NCBI GenBank assembly: GCA_002013415.1
Contig: MAEX01000005.1
Location: forward strand, 216,734-280,733
DNA: 64,000 nucleotides
Reading direction: 5' to 3'
Source of the DNA: Mycobacterium sp. D16Q14
Lineage (GTDB): Bacteria; Actinomycetota; Actinomycetes; Mycobacteriales; Mycobacteriaceae
In this document: positions 1 through 9,799 of the stretch, in pieces
How positions within the stretch are numbered: the stretch's first letter is position 1
Layout of the letters: the number at the start of each line of letters is the position of its first letter
Position numbers and translations under genes: made by a program
The notes under the pieces: generated by a model
Told to the model about the DNA's origin: nothing
The model's input: the letters and a program-made list of their open reading frames with translations, nothing else
Database searches by the model: none

Positions 1-645
1 GAAGTGCTCAGCACCTGCCCGCGTGAGGCGCGGGAGCCTGGCGGCAAGACCATCCGCTTCGCGTACAACCGCACCCCCATCAAGGTGCTCGGGGACGGGC
101 GCGCGGAAGGCATCGAGTTCCAGCACGGTGACGCGACGGACACCATCGAAGCCGGTCTGGTGCTTACCTCGATCGGCTATCGCGGTGTCCCGATGCCCGA
201 CGTGCCGTTCGACAACCAGCGTGCCATCATCCCGAACGAGCAAGGGCGCGTGACGGATCCGGACACCGGCAAGGCGCATCCCGGCACCTATGTGGCGGGA
301 TGGATCAAGCGCGGTCCGACCGGATTCATCGGGACCAACAAGTCCTGCTCGCAGCAGACAATCACCTCGCTGGTCGAGGACTACAACCACGGGCTGCTCG
401 CCGATCCGGCACACCGGCTCTCGGGTCTGTCTAAGCTGATTCAGCGGCGCCAGCCGACGATCGTTGGCCACGATGGCTGGCTGGCGATCGATCGTGCGGA
501 GATTGCGCGCGGTAAGGGTGAAGGCCGTCCGCGTGACAAGTTTGTCTCGGTGCCCGAGATGCTCCGCGTTGCCGCGAATGCCCCACAGCCACCGTTGTGG
601 CGCAAGGTAATTCGCGGGTCGGCGTTGGAAGACTTGCTGCGATAG
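1..645 (+). CDS. fprB: Ferredoxin/ferredoxin--NADP reductase, C-terminal part (FprB-like)
   Basis: The gene enters the window already open: the reading frame begins with GAA at base 1, so the true start lies upstream and the first GTG at base 4 is internal. The 214 visible codons end with TAG at 643-645. The segment GWIKRGPTGFIGTNK is the conserved C-terminal GW-x-GPxGxIxxN signature of adrenodoxin-reductase-type NADPH-ferredoxin reductases, which pass electrons from NADPH through FAD to ferredoxin. The downstream neighbours (a VOC gene, then citA, both on the minus strand) reproduce the order after fprB in M. tuberculosis, where FprB carries an N-terminal ferredoxin domain. That domain would be outside the window, so FprA-like identity cannot be excluded. 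Confidence 0.85.
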   Translation, partial: EVLSTCPREAREPGGKTIRFAYNRTPIKVLGDGRAEGIEFQHGDATDTIEAGLVLTSIGYRGVPMPDVPFDNQRAIIPNEQGRVTDPDTGKAHPGTYVAGWIKRGPTGFIGTNKSCSQQTITSLVEDYNHGLLADPAHRLSGLSKLIQRRQPTIVGHDGWLAIDRAEIARGKGEGRPRDKFVSVPEMLRVAANAPQPPLWRKVIRGSALEDLLR

Positions 646-658
646 CGGTTGTTCGGCG

Positions 659-1132
659 TTAGTCGACGCCGCCCGCGGCGTACTTCTTGAGGTCTTCGGG
701 GTTGACGATCTTGACTGGTTGACCCAATGACCATAGGTGTCCGAACGGATCCTTGATGACACCGAAGCGGTCGCCCCAGAACTGGTCTTCGAGCGGCATC
801 TCGATGCTCGCCCCGGCGTCGACGGCGCGACTGAACCAGTCGTCGACATTGGGCACCGTGAGGTGAATGGTCACCGGAGTACCGCCGAGCGCGGTGGGGG
901 TGCTGGATTTGCCGTCGTTGTACTCGGGGAAGTCGTCGTTCATCATGATCGTCGTGCCGTTGATCTTCACGGCGGCGTGCATCACTTTGCCGTCGGGAGT
1001 CTCCAGCAAGCCAAGCTCTTCGGCGCCAAAAGCCTTCTTATAGAACTCGATCGCTGCGCGTGAGTCCTCGACGATGATGTATGGGGAAACAGAGGGCACT
1101 ACGGGAGGTACTTCGGAGGTCATGTGACCCAC
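659..1132 (-). CDS. VOC/glyoxalase-fold protein (Rv0887c-like)
   Basis: A 157-residue protein with one vicinal-oxygen-chelate module pair. The N-terminal half has the VSPYIIVEDSRAAIEFYKKA opening typical of PhnB/glyoxalase-like proteins and the C-terminal half ends with the FGVIKDPFGHLWSLG strand motif. No catalytic function can be assigned, because this family covers lyases, dioxygenases and resistance proteins. A GTG start at 1132 is placed about 4 bases after a GAGGTGG-like ribosome site; an ATG at 1123 (154 residues) is the alternative. The gene converges on fprB and its position between fprB and citA matches Rv0887c of M. tuberculosis. Confidence 0.85.
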   Translation of the reverse strand: MGHMTSEVPPVVPSVSPYIIVEDSRAAIEFYKKAFGAEELGLLETPDGKVMHAAVKINGTTIMMNDDFPEYNDGKSSTPTALGGTPVTIHLTVPNVDDWFSRAVDAGASIEMPLEDQFWGDRFGVIKDPFGHLWSLGQPVKIVNPEDLKKYAAGGVD

Positions 1133-1169
1133 CCAACCACCTCACGCGTAGTGACGCTAGGACTTCGGG

Positions 1170-2306
1170 TTAAGCACCCACCCGAGAGCGCAGAAGCCCG
1201 AATCCTTCCACGGACTCGATGGAGCGCGGCCCCGGTCCGACATAGAGCGCGGCAGGACGCACCAGCTTGTCGAGACGCTTCTGCTCCATGATGTGTGCGC
1301 TCCAGCCCGCGCTGCGGGCACAGGTGAACATTGCCGGCATCATGCGGGTCGGTACCTGCGCGAAGTCCAGAATGACCGCTGCCCAGAACTCGACATTGGT
1401 TTCGATGACGCGATCCGGGCGACGTTCCCGCAGCTCGGAGAGGGCGGCTTGTTCGACGGCGGCCGCCACCTCGTAGCGCGCGGCGCCGAGACGCTTGGCC
1501 GTGCTGCGCAGCACGCGCGCACGCGGATCCTCGGCGCGGTACACCCGGTGGCCGAAGCCCATGAGCTTTTCGCGGCGGTCCAGAATGCCTTTGATGACGC
1601 CGCGGGCGTCACCCGTCTTTTCGGCCTGTTCGATCATCGGCAGCACGCGGGCAGGTGCGCCACCGTGCAGCGGGCCGCTCATCGCACCCACCGCACCCGA
1701 GAGTGCGGCAGCCACATCGGCGCCGGTGGAGGCGATGACCCGGGCGGTGAACGTGGAGGCGTTCATGCCGTGTTCGGCGGCCGACACCCAGTAGGCGTCG
1801 ATGGCCTCGACATGCTTGGGGTCTGGCTCGCCCTGCCAGCGAGTCATGAAACGTGATGTGACAGTGGAACATTCGTCGATGACCTTTTGCGGCACGGCGG
1901 GCAGGGCGCTGCCCCGCGCGGACTGGGCGACATACGAGAGCGCCATTACCGAGGCGCGGGCCAGCTGATGGCGAGCGATGGAATCCTCGGTGTCCAACAG
2001 CGGCTCGAAGCCCCAGATGGGTGCGAGCATGGCGAGTCCGGCCTGTACATCGACGCGGACATCCCCGGTGTGCACCGGGATGGGGAAGGGCTCGGCGGGC
2101 GGGAGTCCCTGGCCGAACTTGCCGTCGACCAACAGGGCCCACACATCACCGAAAGTCACCCGTTGGGCGACCAGATCGTCGATGTCGACGCCGCGGTAGC
2201 GCAGGGCCCCGCCATCCTTATCGGGCTCGGCGATCTCGGTGGCGAAGGCGGTAACGCCCTCCAGCCCAGGTGCGAAATCCGCTGGTAGCGGCGCTGCAAC
2301 CGTCAT
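1170..2306 (-). CDS. citA: Citrate synthase 2
   Basis: A 378-residue citrate synthase, which condenses acetyl-CoA and oxaloacetate to citrate in the cytoplasm. The catalytic-histidine segment GFGHRVYRAEDPRAR and the C-terminal MFTCARSAGWSAHIMEQ segment are both intact, and length fits the short citA type (about 370 residues). The ATG at 2306 follows an AGGGAG ribosome site; an upstream in-frame start at 2363 would add residues with no family similarity. It is the second citrate synthase of the window: the housekeeping gltA2 lies about 24.5 kb away, as the pair also lie close together in M. tuberculosis (Rv0889c and Rv0896), though there without the lipid locus between them. It is divergent from pdxH. 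Confidence 0.93.
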   Translation of the reverse strand: MTVAAPLPADFAPGLEGVTAFATEIAEPDKDGGALRYRGVDIDDLVAQRVTFGDVWALLVDGKFGQGLPPAEPFPIPVHTGDVRVDVQAGLAMLAPIWGFEPLLDTEDSIARHQLARASVMALSYVAQSARGSALPAVPQKVIDECSTVTSRFMTRWQGEPDPKHVEAIDAYWVSAAEHGMNASTFTARVIASTGADVAAALSGAVGAMSGPLHGGAPARVLPMIEQAEKTGDARGVIKGILDRREKLMGFGHRVYRAEDPRARVLRSTAKRLGAARYEVAAAVEQAALSELRERRPDRVIETNVEFWAAVILDFAQVPTRMMPAMFTCARSAGWSAHIMEQKRLDKLVRPAALYVGPGPRSIESVEGFGLLRSRVGA

Positions 2307-2412
2307 GATTCTCGACTCCCTACCTGTGGGTAACAACTCGGTAAAGGCGATTCTTGCACCCACAATTAAGGGTGATTCTTAGTTCGGTCGATCTCTCTTA
2401 AGTGCCCGCCTG

Positions 2413-2418
2413 TAGCGT
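2413..2418 (+). promoter_or_regulatory. -10 element for a leaderless pdxH transcript
   Basis: TAGCGT fits the mycobacterial -10 consensus TANNNT and ends 7 bases before GTG at 2426, so transcription would begin at or next to the start codon. There is no ribosome-binding site before that GTG, which supports a leaderless mRNA. This argues for the GTG at 2426 over an in-frame GTG at 2402 that would lie upstream of the element. Confidence 0.55.
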
Positions 2419-2425
2419 GCTTTTC

Positions 2426-3064
2426 GTGACCGAATGGCTGCGCTCGGACTACCGTCCCGGAGAAAAGGACGGCAGTGGCGATCTGGATGTTGACTGGCTT
2501 GCCGATGGCTGGCTTCCCTTGCTACACAAATGGTTTGACCTCGCGGTGTCCTCGGGCATCCCTGAACCGAACGCGATGGTGCTCGCTACTGTCGACAACG
2601 GCCGCCCGGTGACGCGCACGGTGCTGTGCAAGGGCTTCGACTCCGCGGGTGTGACGTTCTTCTCAAACTACGACTCCGCCAAGGGGCGCCAGCTCGACCA
2701 CGCGCCGTATGCCAGTGTCACCTTCCCCTGGTACGCGCTGGGGCGGCAGGTCCACGTGCGTGGCGCGGTGACAAAGGTCGATCCGGCCCAGACCGCCAAC
2801 TATTGGACCAACCGTCCGCGCGGATCGCAGCTGGGTGCCTGGGCGTCTCAACAGTCCGCGCCCATCGCGTCACGAGAGGCGCTGTTGGCTCAGCTCGATG
2901 ACGTCACCGCTCGGTTCGCCGAGGTGGAGTCGGTGCCGGTACCGCCGAACTGGGGTGGTTATGTGATCGCTCCCGACACGGTGGAGTTCTGGCAGGGCCG
3001 TGAGAACCGCGTTCACAACCGGATTGTCTTGCAAGACGGACGGATTGAGCGGCTGCAGCCCTGA
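2426..3064 (+). CDS. pdxH: Pyridoxamine 5'-phosphate oxidase
   Basis: A 212-residue FMN-dependent oxidase that converts pyridoxamine or pyridoxine 5'-phosphate to PLP, the salvage step of vitamin B6 metabolism. Family features seen are the substrate/FMN segments [15 protein letters not shown], the VRGAVTKVD strand, the [11 protein letters not shown] loop and the C-terminal [17 protein letters not shown] block, which ends nearly every bona fide PdxH. The leaderless GTG at 2426 is preferred. The Gap-like gene starts only 5 bases after the stop, so the two are probably co-transcribed, although their functions have no obvious link. Confidence 0.93.
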   Translation: MTEWLRSDYRPGEKDGSGDLDVDWLADGWLPLLHKWFDLAVSSGIPEPNAMVLATVDNGRPVTRTVLCKGFDSAGVTFFSNYDSAKGRQLDHAPYASVTFPWYALGRQVHVRGAVTKVDPAQTANYWTNRPRGSQLGAWASQQSAPIASREALLAQLDDVTARFAEVESVPVPPNWGGYVIAPDTVEFWQGRENRVHNRIVLQDGRIERLQP

Positions 3065-3069
3065 CACCT

Positions 3070-3723
3070 ATGTGGATCACCCTGTTAGTGATGGCCATTG
3101 CCGTCAGCTTCGAGCCCTTCCGGCTGGGTATGACGGTGCTGATGTTGAGTCGGCCACGCCCACAGCTGCAACTGCTGGCGTTCCTGTGCGGTGGTTTCGT
3201 GATGGGAATGGTGGTGGGGCTGGCGGTGCTGTTCGCCTTCCGGCACGTCTCCACTGGATCGGCGCAGTTCACGTTGCCGCGGGTGCAGGTCGGTATCGGG
3301 GTGGCGGCGCTGCTGGTCGCCGCGTTACTGGCCTCGCGTGTGCGGGGTCCTGCCTCCAACGCGCAGCTGGACAAGGTCACCGGGCGTATCCAGTCCATCG
3401 CGACCGGCGGCTCGCTGTGGGTGGCCGCCGTCGCGGGGTTGGGCATCGCGCTGCCCTCGGTGGACTTCCTGGCCGCGCTTGCCGTGATCGTGGCCTCGGG
3501 CGCTCCACCAGCCACGCAGGTCAGCGCGCTGCTGATGTTCAACGTCATCGCCTTCGCGCTGATCGAAGTGCCGTTGTTGGCTCATCTTGCCGCGCCGGAG
3601 CGGACGGCCGAGGCGATGGCACGGCTGAACAGCTGGATACAGTCCAACCGGCGGCGCAACATCGCGCTGGTCTTGGCCTTGGTCGGATGCGTGTTGCTCG
3701 CGGTCGGGATTGCCGGCATCTGA
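3070..3723 (+). CDS. GAP/Sap-family integral membrane protein
   Basis: A 217-residue protein with six predicted membrane helices (roughly residues 2-25, 32-55, 77-95, 115-142, 155-178 and 198-217) and short loops. The opening WITLLVMAIAVSFEPFRLG and the overall six-helix layout match the GAP family, which includes Gap (needed for glycopeptidolipid export) and Sap (sulfolipid addressing protein). These proteins are found beside mmpL/pap glycolipid loci. Here it sits convergent with fadD23 of the TPP locus, 20 bases away, so a role in surface transfer of TPP is a reasonable inference, but it is cotranscribed with pdxH rather than with the TPP operon. Confidence 0.8.
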   Translation: MWITLLVMAIAVSFEPFRLGMTVLMLSRPRPQLQLLAFLCGGFVMGMVVGLAVLFAFRHVSTGSAQFTLPRVQVGIGVAALLVAALLASRVRGPASNAQLDKVTGRIQSIATGGSLWVAAVAGLGIALPSVDFLAALAVIVASGAPPATQVSALLMFNVIAFALIEVPLLAHLAAPERTAEAMARLNSWIQSNRRRNIALVLALVGCVLLAVGIAGI

Positions 3724-3743
3724 CGGCGTTCTACCCAACGAGG

Positions 3744-5513
3744 TCAGGCAACCCCGACGCGAGCGTCCGCGTCTAACCGGGTGAACTGGTCCTGGAGATA
3801 CTGCTCGACACAGGCCGCGCGCCGGATCTTGCCGCTTGTCGTGGTGGGAAGTGACCCGGGCGGTACGAGAACGAGATCTCCGACATTCACGCCGTGCTCA
3901 TTGGATATTGCCGAGGTGACCTCGCTCTTGATCTCCTCGAGCCAGTGCGTCGCCGCGTCGCCGGAATTGCCGCGCTTCTTGAGCTCGATGACGGTCACCA
4001 GCTTCTCGGTGCTGTCGAACGGGACCGATATCGCGGCGACTCGGCCACGCGTGATCTCTTGAACCGTGGCCTCGATGTCCTCGGGGTAGTAGTTACGCCC
4101 ACGGATGATCAGCAGGTCCTTGATGCGGCCGACGATGAACAGCTCACCCTCGGAGATGAACCCGAGGTCACCGGTTCTCAACCAGGGCCCGTCCGGGGTG
4201 CCCGGCGACGGGTCGAGCACCGTCGCCCCGAAGCATCGCTGCTCCTCGGGTGACTTGCGCCAATAGCCGTAGGCGACATTTTCGCCGTGCACCCAGATCT
4301 CGCCGACCACGTCCGGTGCGCACTCCCGGTGGGTGTCGCTGTCGATGATCCGCACGGTGGGGGACTGCGGCACGTGGTATTTGACCAGTGCCGTGCCTGT
4401 CCCGGCCGGGCAACGCTGAACGCGGCCCGCGGACAGCTCTTCGACGTCGAAATGAGTCGCCGGCGTTGCCTCGCTCCATGTTCCGGAGGCCACGAAGACC
4501 GTTGCCTCCGCCAGCCCATAGGAGGGACGCATCATGCTGTCCTGGAAATTGAAGTGCGCGAACCGATCCACGAAGCGTCGCAGGGTGGCCTGCTCGACGC
4601 GTTCGGCGCCGCTGATGATGCCGAGCACCCCACCGAGGTCGAGCCCGGCCAGGTCGCTGTCGGTGGTCTTGCGGGCCGCCAGATCAAAGGCGAAGTTGGG
4701 CGCCGAGGAGAACGGATGGGGATTCTCAGCGAGCGCTCGCATCCACCGGGCGGGGTTTTCCAAGAAGGCCATCGGACTGGTCAACTGGGCGTGAAAGCCG
4801 CCCAGGATGGGCGCACAGACGCCCAGCACCAAACCCATGTCGTGGTAGAAGGGCAACCACGACACGATCGTGACATCAGACGGGATTTTGACCCCGGCGT
4901 CCGCGAAAAGGCTGCGCATCAATTGCTCGAAGTTCACCTGGAGATTGCGATGTGAAAGCTCGACTCCAGTCGGCGTTCGGGTCGAACCCGAGCTGTACTG
5001 CAAGTACGCGATGTCCGGCATGTCGGCCGGCACGATGCTCGGCCCGCCGTCGATATCGAGCCGCAACGCGTCGATGGCAATGATCTTGGGGGCGATCTCC
5101 AGGCGCGACTCATCGACGTAATCGCCGACGTCGCCGGCGACCGCCGATGTCGTGAGCACCACCGAGGGCGACGTGTCGTCGAAGACGGCACTCACTCGAT
5201 CAAGACTTGAGCCGCGGTGCGGCAGCGGGAGCGGCACCGCGATCAGCCCGGCCTGCATGGAACCGAGGAAGGCCAGGATGTATTCGAGGCCCTGTGGAGC
5301 CAGGATCAGGGCCCTGTCGCCGACCGCCGCGTGCTGGCTTAGCTCGCGGGCCACATTGAAGGTGCGGCGTGACAACTGCGACCACGTGAGGCTTTCGGCA
5401 ACACCAGCCGGGTTGTGGGTGTAGTCGGTGAAGGTGAACGCGAGGTCATCCGGCCGCAGGCTGGCACGTCCGTGCAGCATCGAGAGGATGGATGACTGGG
5501 TCGAAGGTGTCAT
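3744..5513 (-). CDS. fadD23: Fatty-acyl-AMP ligase of the TPP locus
   Basis: A 589-residue fatty-acyl-AMP ligase that activates a fatty acid as acyl-adenylate and hands it to a polyketide synthase instead of forming acyl-CoA. The ATP-binding loop [16 protein letters not shown] and the C-terminal [20 protein letters not shown] hinge are intact, and the length matches mycobacterial FAALs. It is the last gene of the papA3-mmpL10-PE-fadD23 operon, 14 bases after the PE gene, and its natural partner is the large Pks encoded divergently. The gene name follows the TPP locus described in M. abscessus and M. smegmatis. The start ATG has no strong ribosome site, so translational coupling to the PE gene is possible. 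Confidence 0.92.
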   Translation of the reverse strand: MTPSTQSSILSMLHGRASLRPDDLAFTFTDYTHNPAGVAESLTWSQLSRRTFNVARELSQHAAVGDRALILAPQGLEYILAFLGSMQAGLIAVPLPLPHRGSSLDRVSAVFDDTSPSVVLTTSAVAGDVGDYVDESRLEIAPKIIAIDALRLDIDGGPSIVPADMPDIAYLQYSSGSTRTPTGVELSHRNLQVNFEQLMRSLFADAGVKIPSDVTIVSWLPFYHDMGLVLGVCAPILGGFHAQLTSPMAFLENPARWMRALAENPHPFSSAPNFAFDLAARKTTDSDLAGLDLGGVLGIISGAERVEQATLRRFVDRFAHFNFQDSMMRPSYGLAEATVFVASGTWSEATPATHFDVEELSAGRVQRCPAGTGTALVKYHVPQSPTVRIIDSDTHRECAPDVVGEIWVHGENVAYGYWRKSPEEQRCFGATVLDPSPGTPDGPWLRTGDLGFISEGELFIVGRIKDLLIIRGRNYYPEDIEATVQEITRGRVAAISVPFDSTEKLVTVIELKKRGNSGDAATHWLEEIKSEVTSAISNEHGVNVGDLVLVPPGSLPTTTSGKIRRAACVEQYLQDQFTRLDADARVGVA

Positions 5514-5527
5514 GTGTTTGTCCGTAC

Positions 5528-6694
5528 TTAATTGGGAGGGGTCGAGCGGGTGCCGTTGTCTAGCACGGCCAGGGCGCCGCTGGTGATCTGTGAAATCGGA
5601 TCGGAGCCGCCGCCGAACGTCGCCTGATTGGCCGGCGCGGTGACTTTTGCGGGATCGAAGCCGCGCACCGGATCCACAGTGATCGGTGCCGTTGCCGGGT
5701 CATCGTTACGTGAGTAGCCCGCATCGACCCGCGGTTGCAGGATCGCGTCGAGCCTGTTCAGCGTTTCCTCCGGCACCCCGAGATACTTGAAGCCCAGCAC
5801 TAGGGGAAGGTGTTGCTCGGGGATGAAGTAGGTCGTTGTCGACCCTCCCCGGGAGTTGAACTCTGTCCTGATGTTCTGCGCCGGAACCATTTCCGGGTTG
5901 GTGAAGGCAATCGCGGTGTGACCGGTGGCCAGACCCGCGATGGCGTTGGCGACCGCAAACAGGTTGTCCGGCCGGTCGGGCCAGTCCGCGATGCTGTCGT
6001 AGGCGGAGATGAACTGATCGGTGTGGTACTGACTTTCCACCGGCGCCGGTACGGGGTAGTCCATGAACGGCACGACGGAGCCGACGGGGAAGTTCTGCGT
6101 CAGGAAGCTCTCGCTGAAGGGGCTTTTCGCGATCGGGTCGCCGAACGTCGCGAAGGTCAGTGAATCCGGCGCCGGTGCGGTCGGATCGGTTGCCAACGCC
6201 GATTTGACGGCGTTGAGCACGAGCGCTCCCTCGGACAACCCCATCGCAGTTCCGGGACCGCCGGTGCGAATGGCGTTTTCGAGGTTGGGTTCTCCGATGT
6301 CGATCGACTCGCCGATGCTGGGACCATCCAGACCCAAGCCGGGCATGATCTTTTCCCCCACCGGACCGATTCCGGGGAACAGGCGCTCCAGAGTGTGGCC
6401 CTGCACCTGTCCCGCCGGGTACCAGATGTTTGCCCGCTTCATGCCTGGGAACCAGTCCTTGCCGGTCATCCGGATGTACTCGTCATAGGGGATACCGAGG
6501 ACATGCGCGCCACCCAGGGCGTATGCGGTCCGGTCCGGCGACGCCGGAGCGGCCATCGGTACCCCGCTAGCCGAAATCCCGGGAATGGGTGGACCCGGAA
6601 CCTGTGGGTCATCGGCCACCGCGGACGGGATGCCGAAACAGCCTGTCATGCTGGCGACTACCAGCAGGGCCGCTCCTGCGAGGAGGTCTTTCAT
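5528..6694 (-). CDS. PE-PPE-domain lipoprotein acyltransferase of the TPP locus
   Basis: A 388-residue exported serine hydrolase-fold protein. The N-terminus [20 protein letters not shown] is a signal peptide with a plausible lipobox ending in MTGC (Cys19), so it is likely a lipoprotein acting outside the membrane. The PE-PPE alpha/beta-hydrolase domain follows, with the GLSEG nucleophile motif (GxSxG) in the middle. Related Chp-type proteins of M. tuberculosis finish acyl transfer onto trehalose in SL-1 and DAT synthesis. In the TPP pathway the equivalent gene is required to convert the diacyl trehalose intermediate to the polyphleate. ATG at 6694 follows AGGAGC. It lies between mmpL10 and fadD23 in the operon. 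Confidence 0.88.
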   Translation of the reverse strand: MKDLLAGAALLVVASMTGCFGIPSAVADDPQVPGPPIPGISASGVPMAAPASPDRTAYALGGAHVLGIPYDEYIRMTGKDWFPGMKRANIWYPAGQVQGHTLERLFPGIGPVGEKIMPGLGLDGPSIGESIDIGEPNLENAIRTGGPGTAMGLSEGALVLNAVKSALATDPTAPAPDSLTFATFGDPIAKSPFSESFLTQNFPVGSVVPFMDYPVPAPVESQYHTDQFISAYDSIADWPDRPDNLFAVANAIAGLATGHTAIAFTNPEMVPAQNIRTEFNSRGGSTTTYFIPEQHLPLVLGFKYLGVPEETLNRLDAILQPRVDAGYSRNDDPATAPITVDPVRGFDPAKVTAPANQATFGGGSDPISQITSGALAVLDNGTRSTPPN

Positions 6695-6745
6695 CCGTGC
6701 TCCTGACCGCTCGGCTTCATTTCAGTCTCACATACATTTCGCGCG

Positions 6746-9700
6746 CTAGCCCGCCTGCGTCGCCGGTTCGGAGGGTGGCGGTGACGTCACCGACGGTCTC
6801 CGACGCTTACTGGCCTGGGACGGCCACCAGTTGGCCCAGCCCACCAATGCCGCGATGGCGGGCACCGTGATGGTCCGAACGACGAACGTATCCAGCAGGA
6901 TTCCCACGCCGATCACGAAGCCGCCCTGGACCACGATTCCAATGCTAGAGAAGAGCAGGCCGCCCACCGACGCAGCGAAGATCAGCCCGGCCGCCGTGAT
7001 GACACCACCTGTGGAGTTCAGGGCACGGATGATGCCGTAGCGCACGCTGTTCGTGGACTCGTCGCGCATTCGCGATACGAACAGCATGTTGTAGTCCGCG
7101 CCCACCGCGACCAGCACCACGAAAGCCAAGGGCGGCACGGTCCAGTGCAACTGCTCGCCGAGCAGGAACTGGAATGTCAACACGCCGATCCCGATGGCCG
7201 CGAAGTACGAAAGCACTACCGAACCGACGAGATACAGCGGTGCGACGATCGCCCGCAGCAACACCATCAATGTCAGCAGGACGACGATCAGGGTCGCCGC
7301 GATGATGAACTGGATGTCGTGCTGGTAGTAGTCGCGCGTGTCGCGCAGCGCGGTCGGGAACCCGCCCATCGATATCGTGGCGTCGGCCAGCGTGGTGTTG
7401 GGCTGCGCGCCCTTGGCGACATCACTGATCTGGTTGACCTGGTCCATCGCCTCGGGACTGAACGGGTTGAGTTTCGTCTGAACTAAGTACCGCACCGAAT
7501 GGCCGTCCGGCGAAATGAACGCCTTGGCGGCCCTCTGGAAATCTGGATTACTCAGCACCTCGGCCGGGATGTTGAAGCCCGCCTGTGATGGGTCCGCGGC
7601 GTTGGTCTTCATCGTCAGCAGGAATGACGACGCCTGGTTGAGGCCGTTGACGATCACCTTGATCTGCCCGACGAGTTGATCCACACCTCCAGCCACCTGC
7701 TGGCTGCCGCCGGCCAGCCGGTCGGCGCCCTGCCGTAACTGGTTGAGTCCGGCCTGCGGGCCGCCGGGCTTATCCAGGCCCATGGCCTGCAGCCCGTTCA
7801 TGACGCTCAGAAGTGAAGTGTTCAGCTTGGTCACCGTCGCTGAGAGGGTTGCCTTGTTGCCCTGGGAGTTTCCGAGTTGATGAGCGAGCTGATTGATTTC
7901 GTCGAGGCGTCCGCTGTTGCGCTCGCCGACCAGCCGCTCGAACTGGCCGCGGGTGGTGGCGCAGGAGACATCGGCATCGCAGACCGGGTTGGCCTGTAGT
8001 GCGTTCAAGACCGGGTTGATCCAGGCGAACATGTCCTTCGCGGCGGAGAAGTTCCACCCCATGTCGTTGGCGAGCGCATTGATGGCGTCGACGAGCTTGG
8101 CGGCATTGTCCACGTTCCGCACCAGCTCGTCGCCGCCGGATTTGGTCTTCAGCGAGGCCGACGCGTCGAGCAGACTCTGCAGACCGGGGACGATCTTGTT
8201 GAGCTGGGTGCGCAGGTCGCCGAGGCTGCCGGCCAGGGTGTTGGCCCCGGAGGTGAGGCGATTCAGGTCGCTGCTGCGCTGACTGATCTGGTTGGAGCCG
8301 TCGGCCAGCCGGGTTCCGACGAGCCCCGCCTGATAGGTGGCCCTGAACTCCGGCGGTACCTCGCCCAGTGGGCGGGTGACGCCGCTAACCAGTCCCACCT
8401 CCGGCAGCTGGGCGATACGAGAAGCCATCTGTTCCAGGTCGGCGAGGGCCTGCGGGGTGCGCAGGTCACGCGGTGACTGGATGAGGATGTACTCGGGAAT
8501 GGATTGGCTGAGAGGGAAGTGGCGCTCCAGCGCGGCGTACCCGACAGAACTCGGCGCCGACGGCGACACGGCCTTGCGGTCGTCATAGTTGTAGCGCGCG
8601 AGCAGGGCGCAGCTTCCCAGCAGGGCCAAAACCAGCACACTGGCGACCAGGTGGGGAATGGGCCGGCGCACGATGCGAATGCCGGACCGCCGCCAGAACT
8701 GGGCAGTGAGCTCGCGCCGTGGCCTGACCCAGCCGCGGGGCCCGGCGAGCACCAGGATCGCGGGCAGCAGGGTCATTCCGGACAGGTAGGCGACGCCGAT
8801 CCCGATCGCCGACGAGATTCCGACCGTCTGGAAGACGCCCATCTTGGCGAAGCTCAGGAGCAGGAAGGTGATGCCCACCGTCGTGGCGGACGCGGTGATC
8901 ACCTTTCCGATAGACATCATCGCGGCCCTGACCGCCTGGTCGTAGGTTTTGCCCGACCGCAGATAGTCGTGATAGCGACTGATGAGGAATACCGCGTAGT
9001 CCGTGCCGGCGCCGGCCAGGATCGCGCTCAGGAACACGATGGACTGGTTCGAGACGCCCGCGCCGGTCAGATGCGAGTAGGCCGCCACGACGGACTGCGC
9101 GATCACCAGTGACGACCCGATCGTCACCAACGGAAGCATCATGGTCAACGCGCTGCGATAGACCAGGAGCAGCACCGCGAGCACCAGGATGGCGATCGCG
9201 AGCTCGATCGGCAGACGATCCTGCTCGCCCGCGACGGTGAGGTCGGCGACAGTGGCCGCGGGACCGGTGATGTGCACGGTGGTCGGACTGCCGTCGATGC
9301 TGTGCTGGATGAGGCCGGTCACCCGGTTGTAGGAGTCGAAGGCCCTGGGCGTGCCCAACTCGCCCGCGAGGCCAATCGGCAGAACCCAGGTCTTGTTGTC
9401 CTGACTCGTCAGGAACTTCCGCAGTTCGGGCGTGCCGATGAAGTCCTGTACCGACACGACGTTCGTCAGGTCGTGCCGTACCGCGTCCACCACCTTGCGG
9501 TAGGTCGCCGCGTCGTCGGCCCCCAGTCCGTTCTCGTTGATGAACACGACCAGGAGGAGATCGTCGTTGCTCGATTCGTGGAACGCCTCGGTCATCTTCT
9601 TGGCGGCAACACTCGACGGAGCGTCGGCAGGCAGGATGGCGAGCGGATGCTTCTCCGCCATCTCGGTCAGTGAGGGGAAGGTCAATGGCAGAGCGATGGC

Positions 9701-9766
9701 CAGCGCGACCCAGGCGCCGATCACCGCCCACGGCCATCGCACCACGAAATCGGCTAGCCGCCGCAT
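6746..9766 (-). CDS. mmpL10: RND-family lipid exporter MmpL10
   Basis: A 1006-residue RND transporter with 12 membrane helices: one at the N-terminus, five around residues 190-380, one after the first large extracellular domain, and five near the C-terminus. Asp-Tyr pairs expected for proton relay are visible in GAGTDYAVF (TM4) and GADYNMLF (TM10). The second extracellular loop holds a long helical, glycine-rich stretch typical of MmpL proteins of the MmpL7/8/10 branch. In the TPP pathway MmpL10 moves the acylated trehalose precursor across the inner membrane for final acylation. GAGGAAG precedes ATG at 9766, and papA3 is 33 bases upstream in the same operon. Confidence 0.95.
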   Translation of the reverse strand: MRRLADFVVRWPWAVIGAWVALAIALPLTFPSLTEMAEKHPLAILPADAPSSVAAKKMTEAFHESSNDDLLLVVFINENGLGADDAATYRKVVDAVRHDLTNVVSVQDFIGTPELRKFLTSQDNKTWVLPIGLAGELGTPRAFDSYNRVTGLIQHSIDGSPTTVHITGPAATVADLTVAGEQDRLPIELAIAILVLAVLLLVYRSALTMMLPLVTIGSSLVIAQSVVAAYSHLTGAGVSNQSIVFLSAILAGAGTDYAVFLISRYHDYLRSGKTYDQAVRAAMMSIGKVITASATTVGITFLLLSFAKMGVFQTVGISSAIGIGVAYLSGMTLLPAILVLAGPRGWVRPRRELTAQFWRRSGIRIVRRPIPHLVASVLVLALLGSCALLARYNYDDRKAVSPSAPSSVGYAALERHFPLSQSIPEYILIQSPRDLRTPQALADLEQMASRIAQLPEVGLVSGVTRPLGEVPPEFRATYQAGLVGTRLADGSNQISQRSSDLNRLTSGANTLAGSLGDLRTQLNKIVPGLQSLLDASASLKTKSGGDELVRNVDNAAKLVDAINALANDMGWNFSAAKDMFAWINPVLNALQANPVCDADVSCATTRGQFERLVGERNSGRLDEINQLAHQLGNSQGNKATLSATVTKLNTSLLSVMNGLQAMGLDKPGGPQAGLNQLRQGADRLAGGSQQVAGGVDQLVGQIKVIVNGLNQASSFLLTMKTNAADPSQAGFNIPAEVLSNPDFQRAAKAFISPDGHSVRYLVQTKLNPFSPEAMDQVNQISDVAKGAQPNTTLADATISMGGFPTALRDTRDYYQHDIQFIIAATLIVVLLTLMVLLRAIVAPLYLVGSVVLSYFAAIGIGVLTFQFLLGEQLHWTVPPLAFVVLVAVGADYNMLFVSRMRDESTNSVRYGIIRALNSTGGVITAAGLIFAASVGGLLFSSIGIVVQGGFVIGVGILLDTFVVRTITVPAIAALVGWANWWPSQASKRRRPSVTSPPPSEPATQAG

Positions 9767-9799
9767 ATCTTCCTCACCCTCACTCTGATGTTGCTCAAG

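Noticed and set aside
1293..1856. Long open frames antisense to citA, mmpL10, pks and other genes
   Set aside because: They show the codon shadow expected of high-GC genes, with Arg/Ala/Gly-rich translations, no motifs and no ribosome sites.
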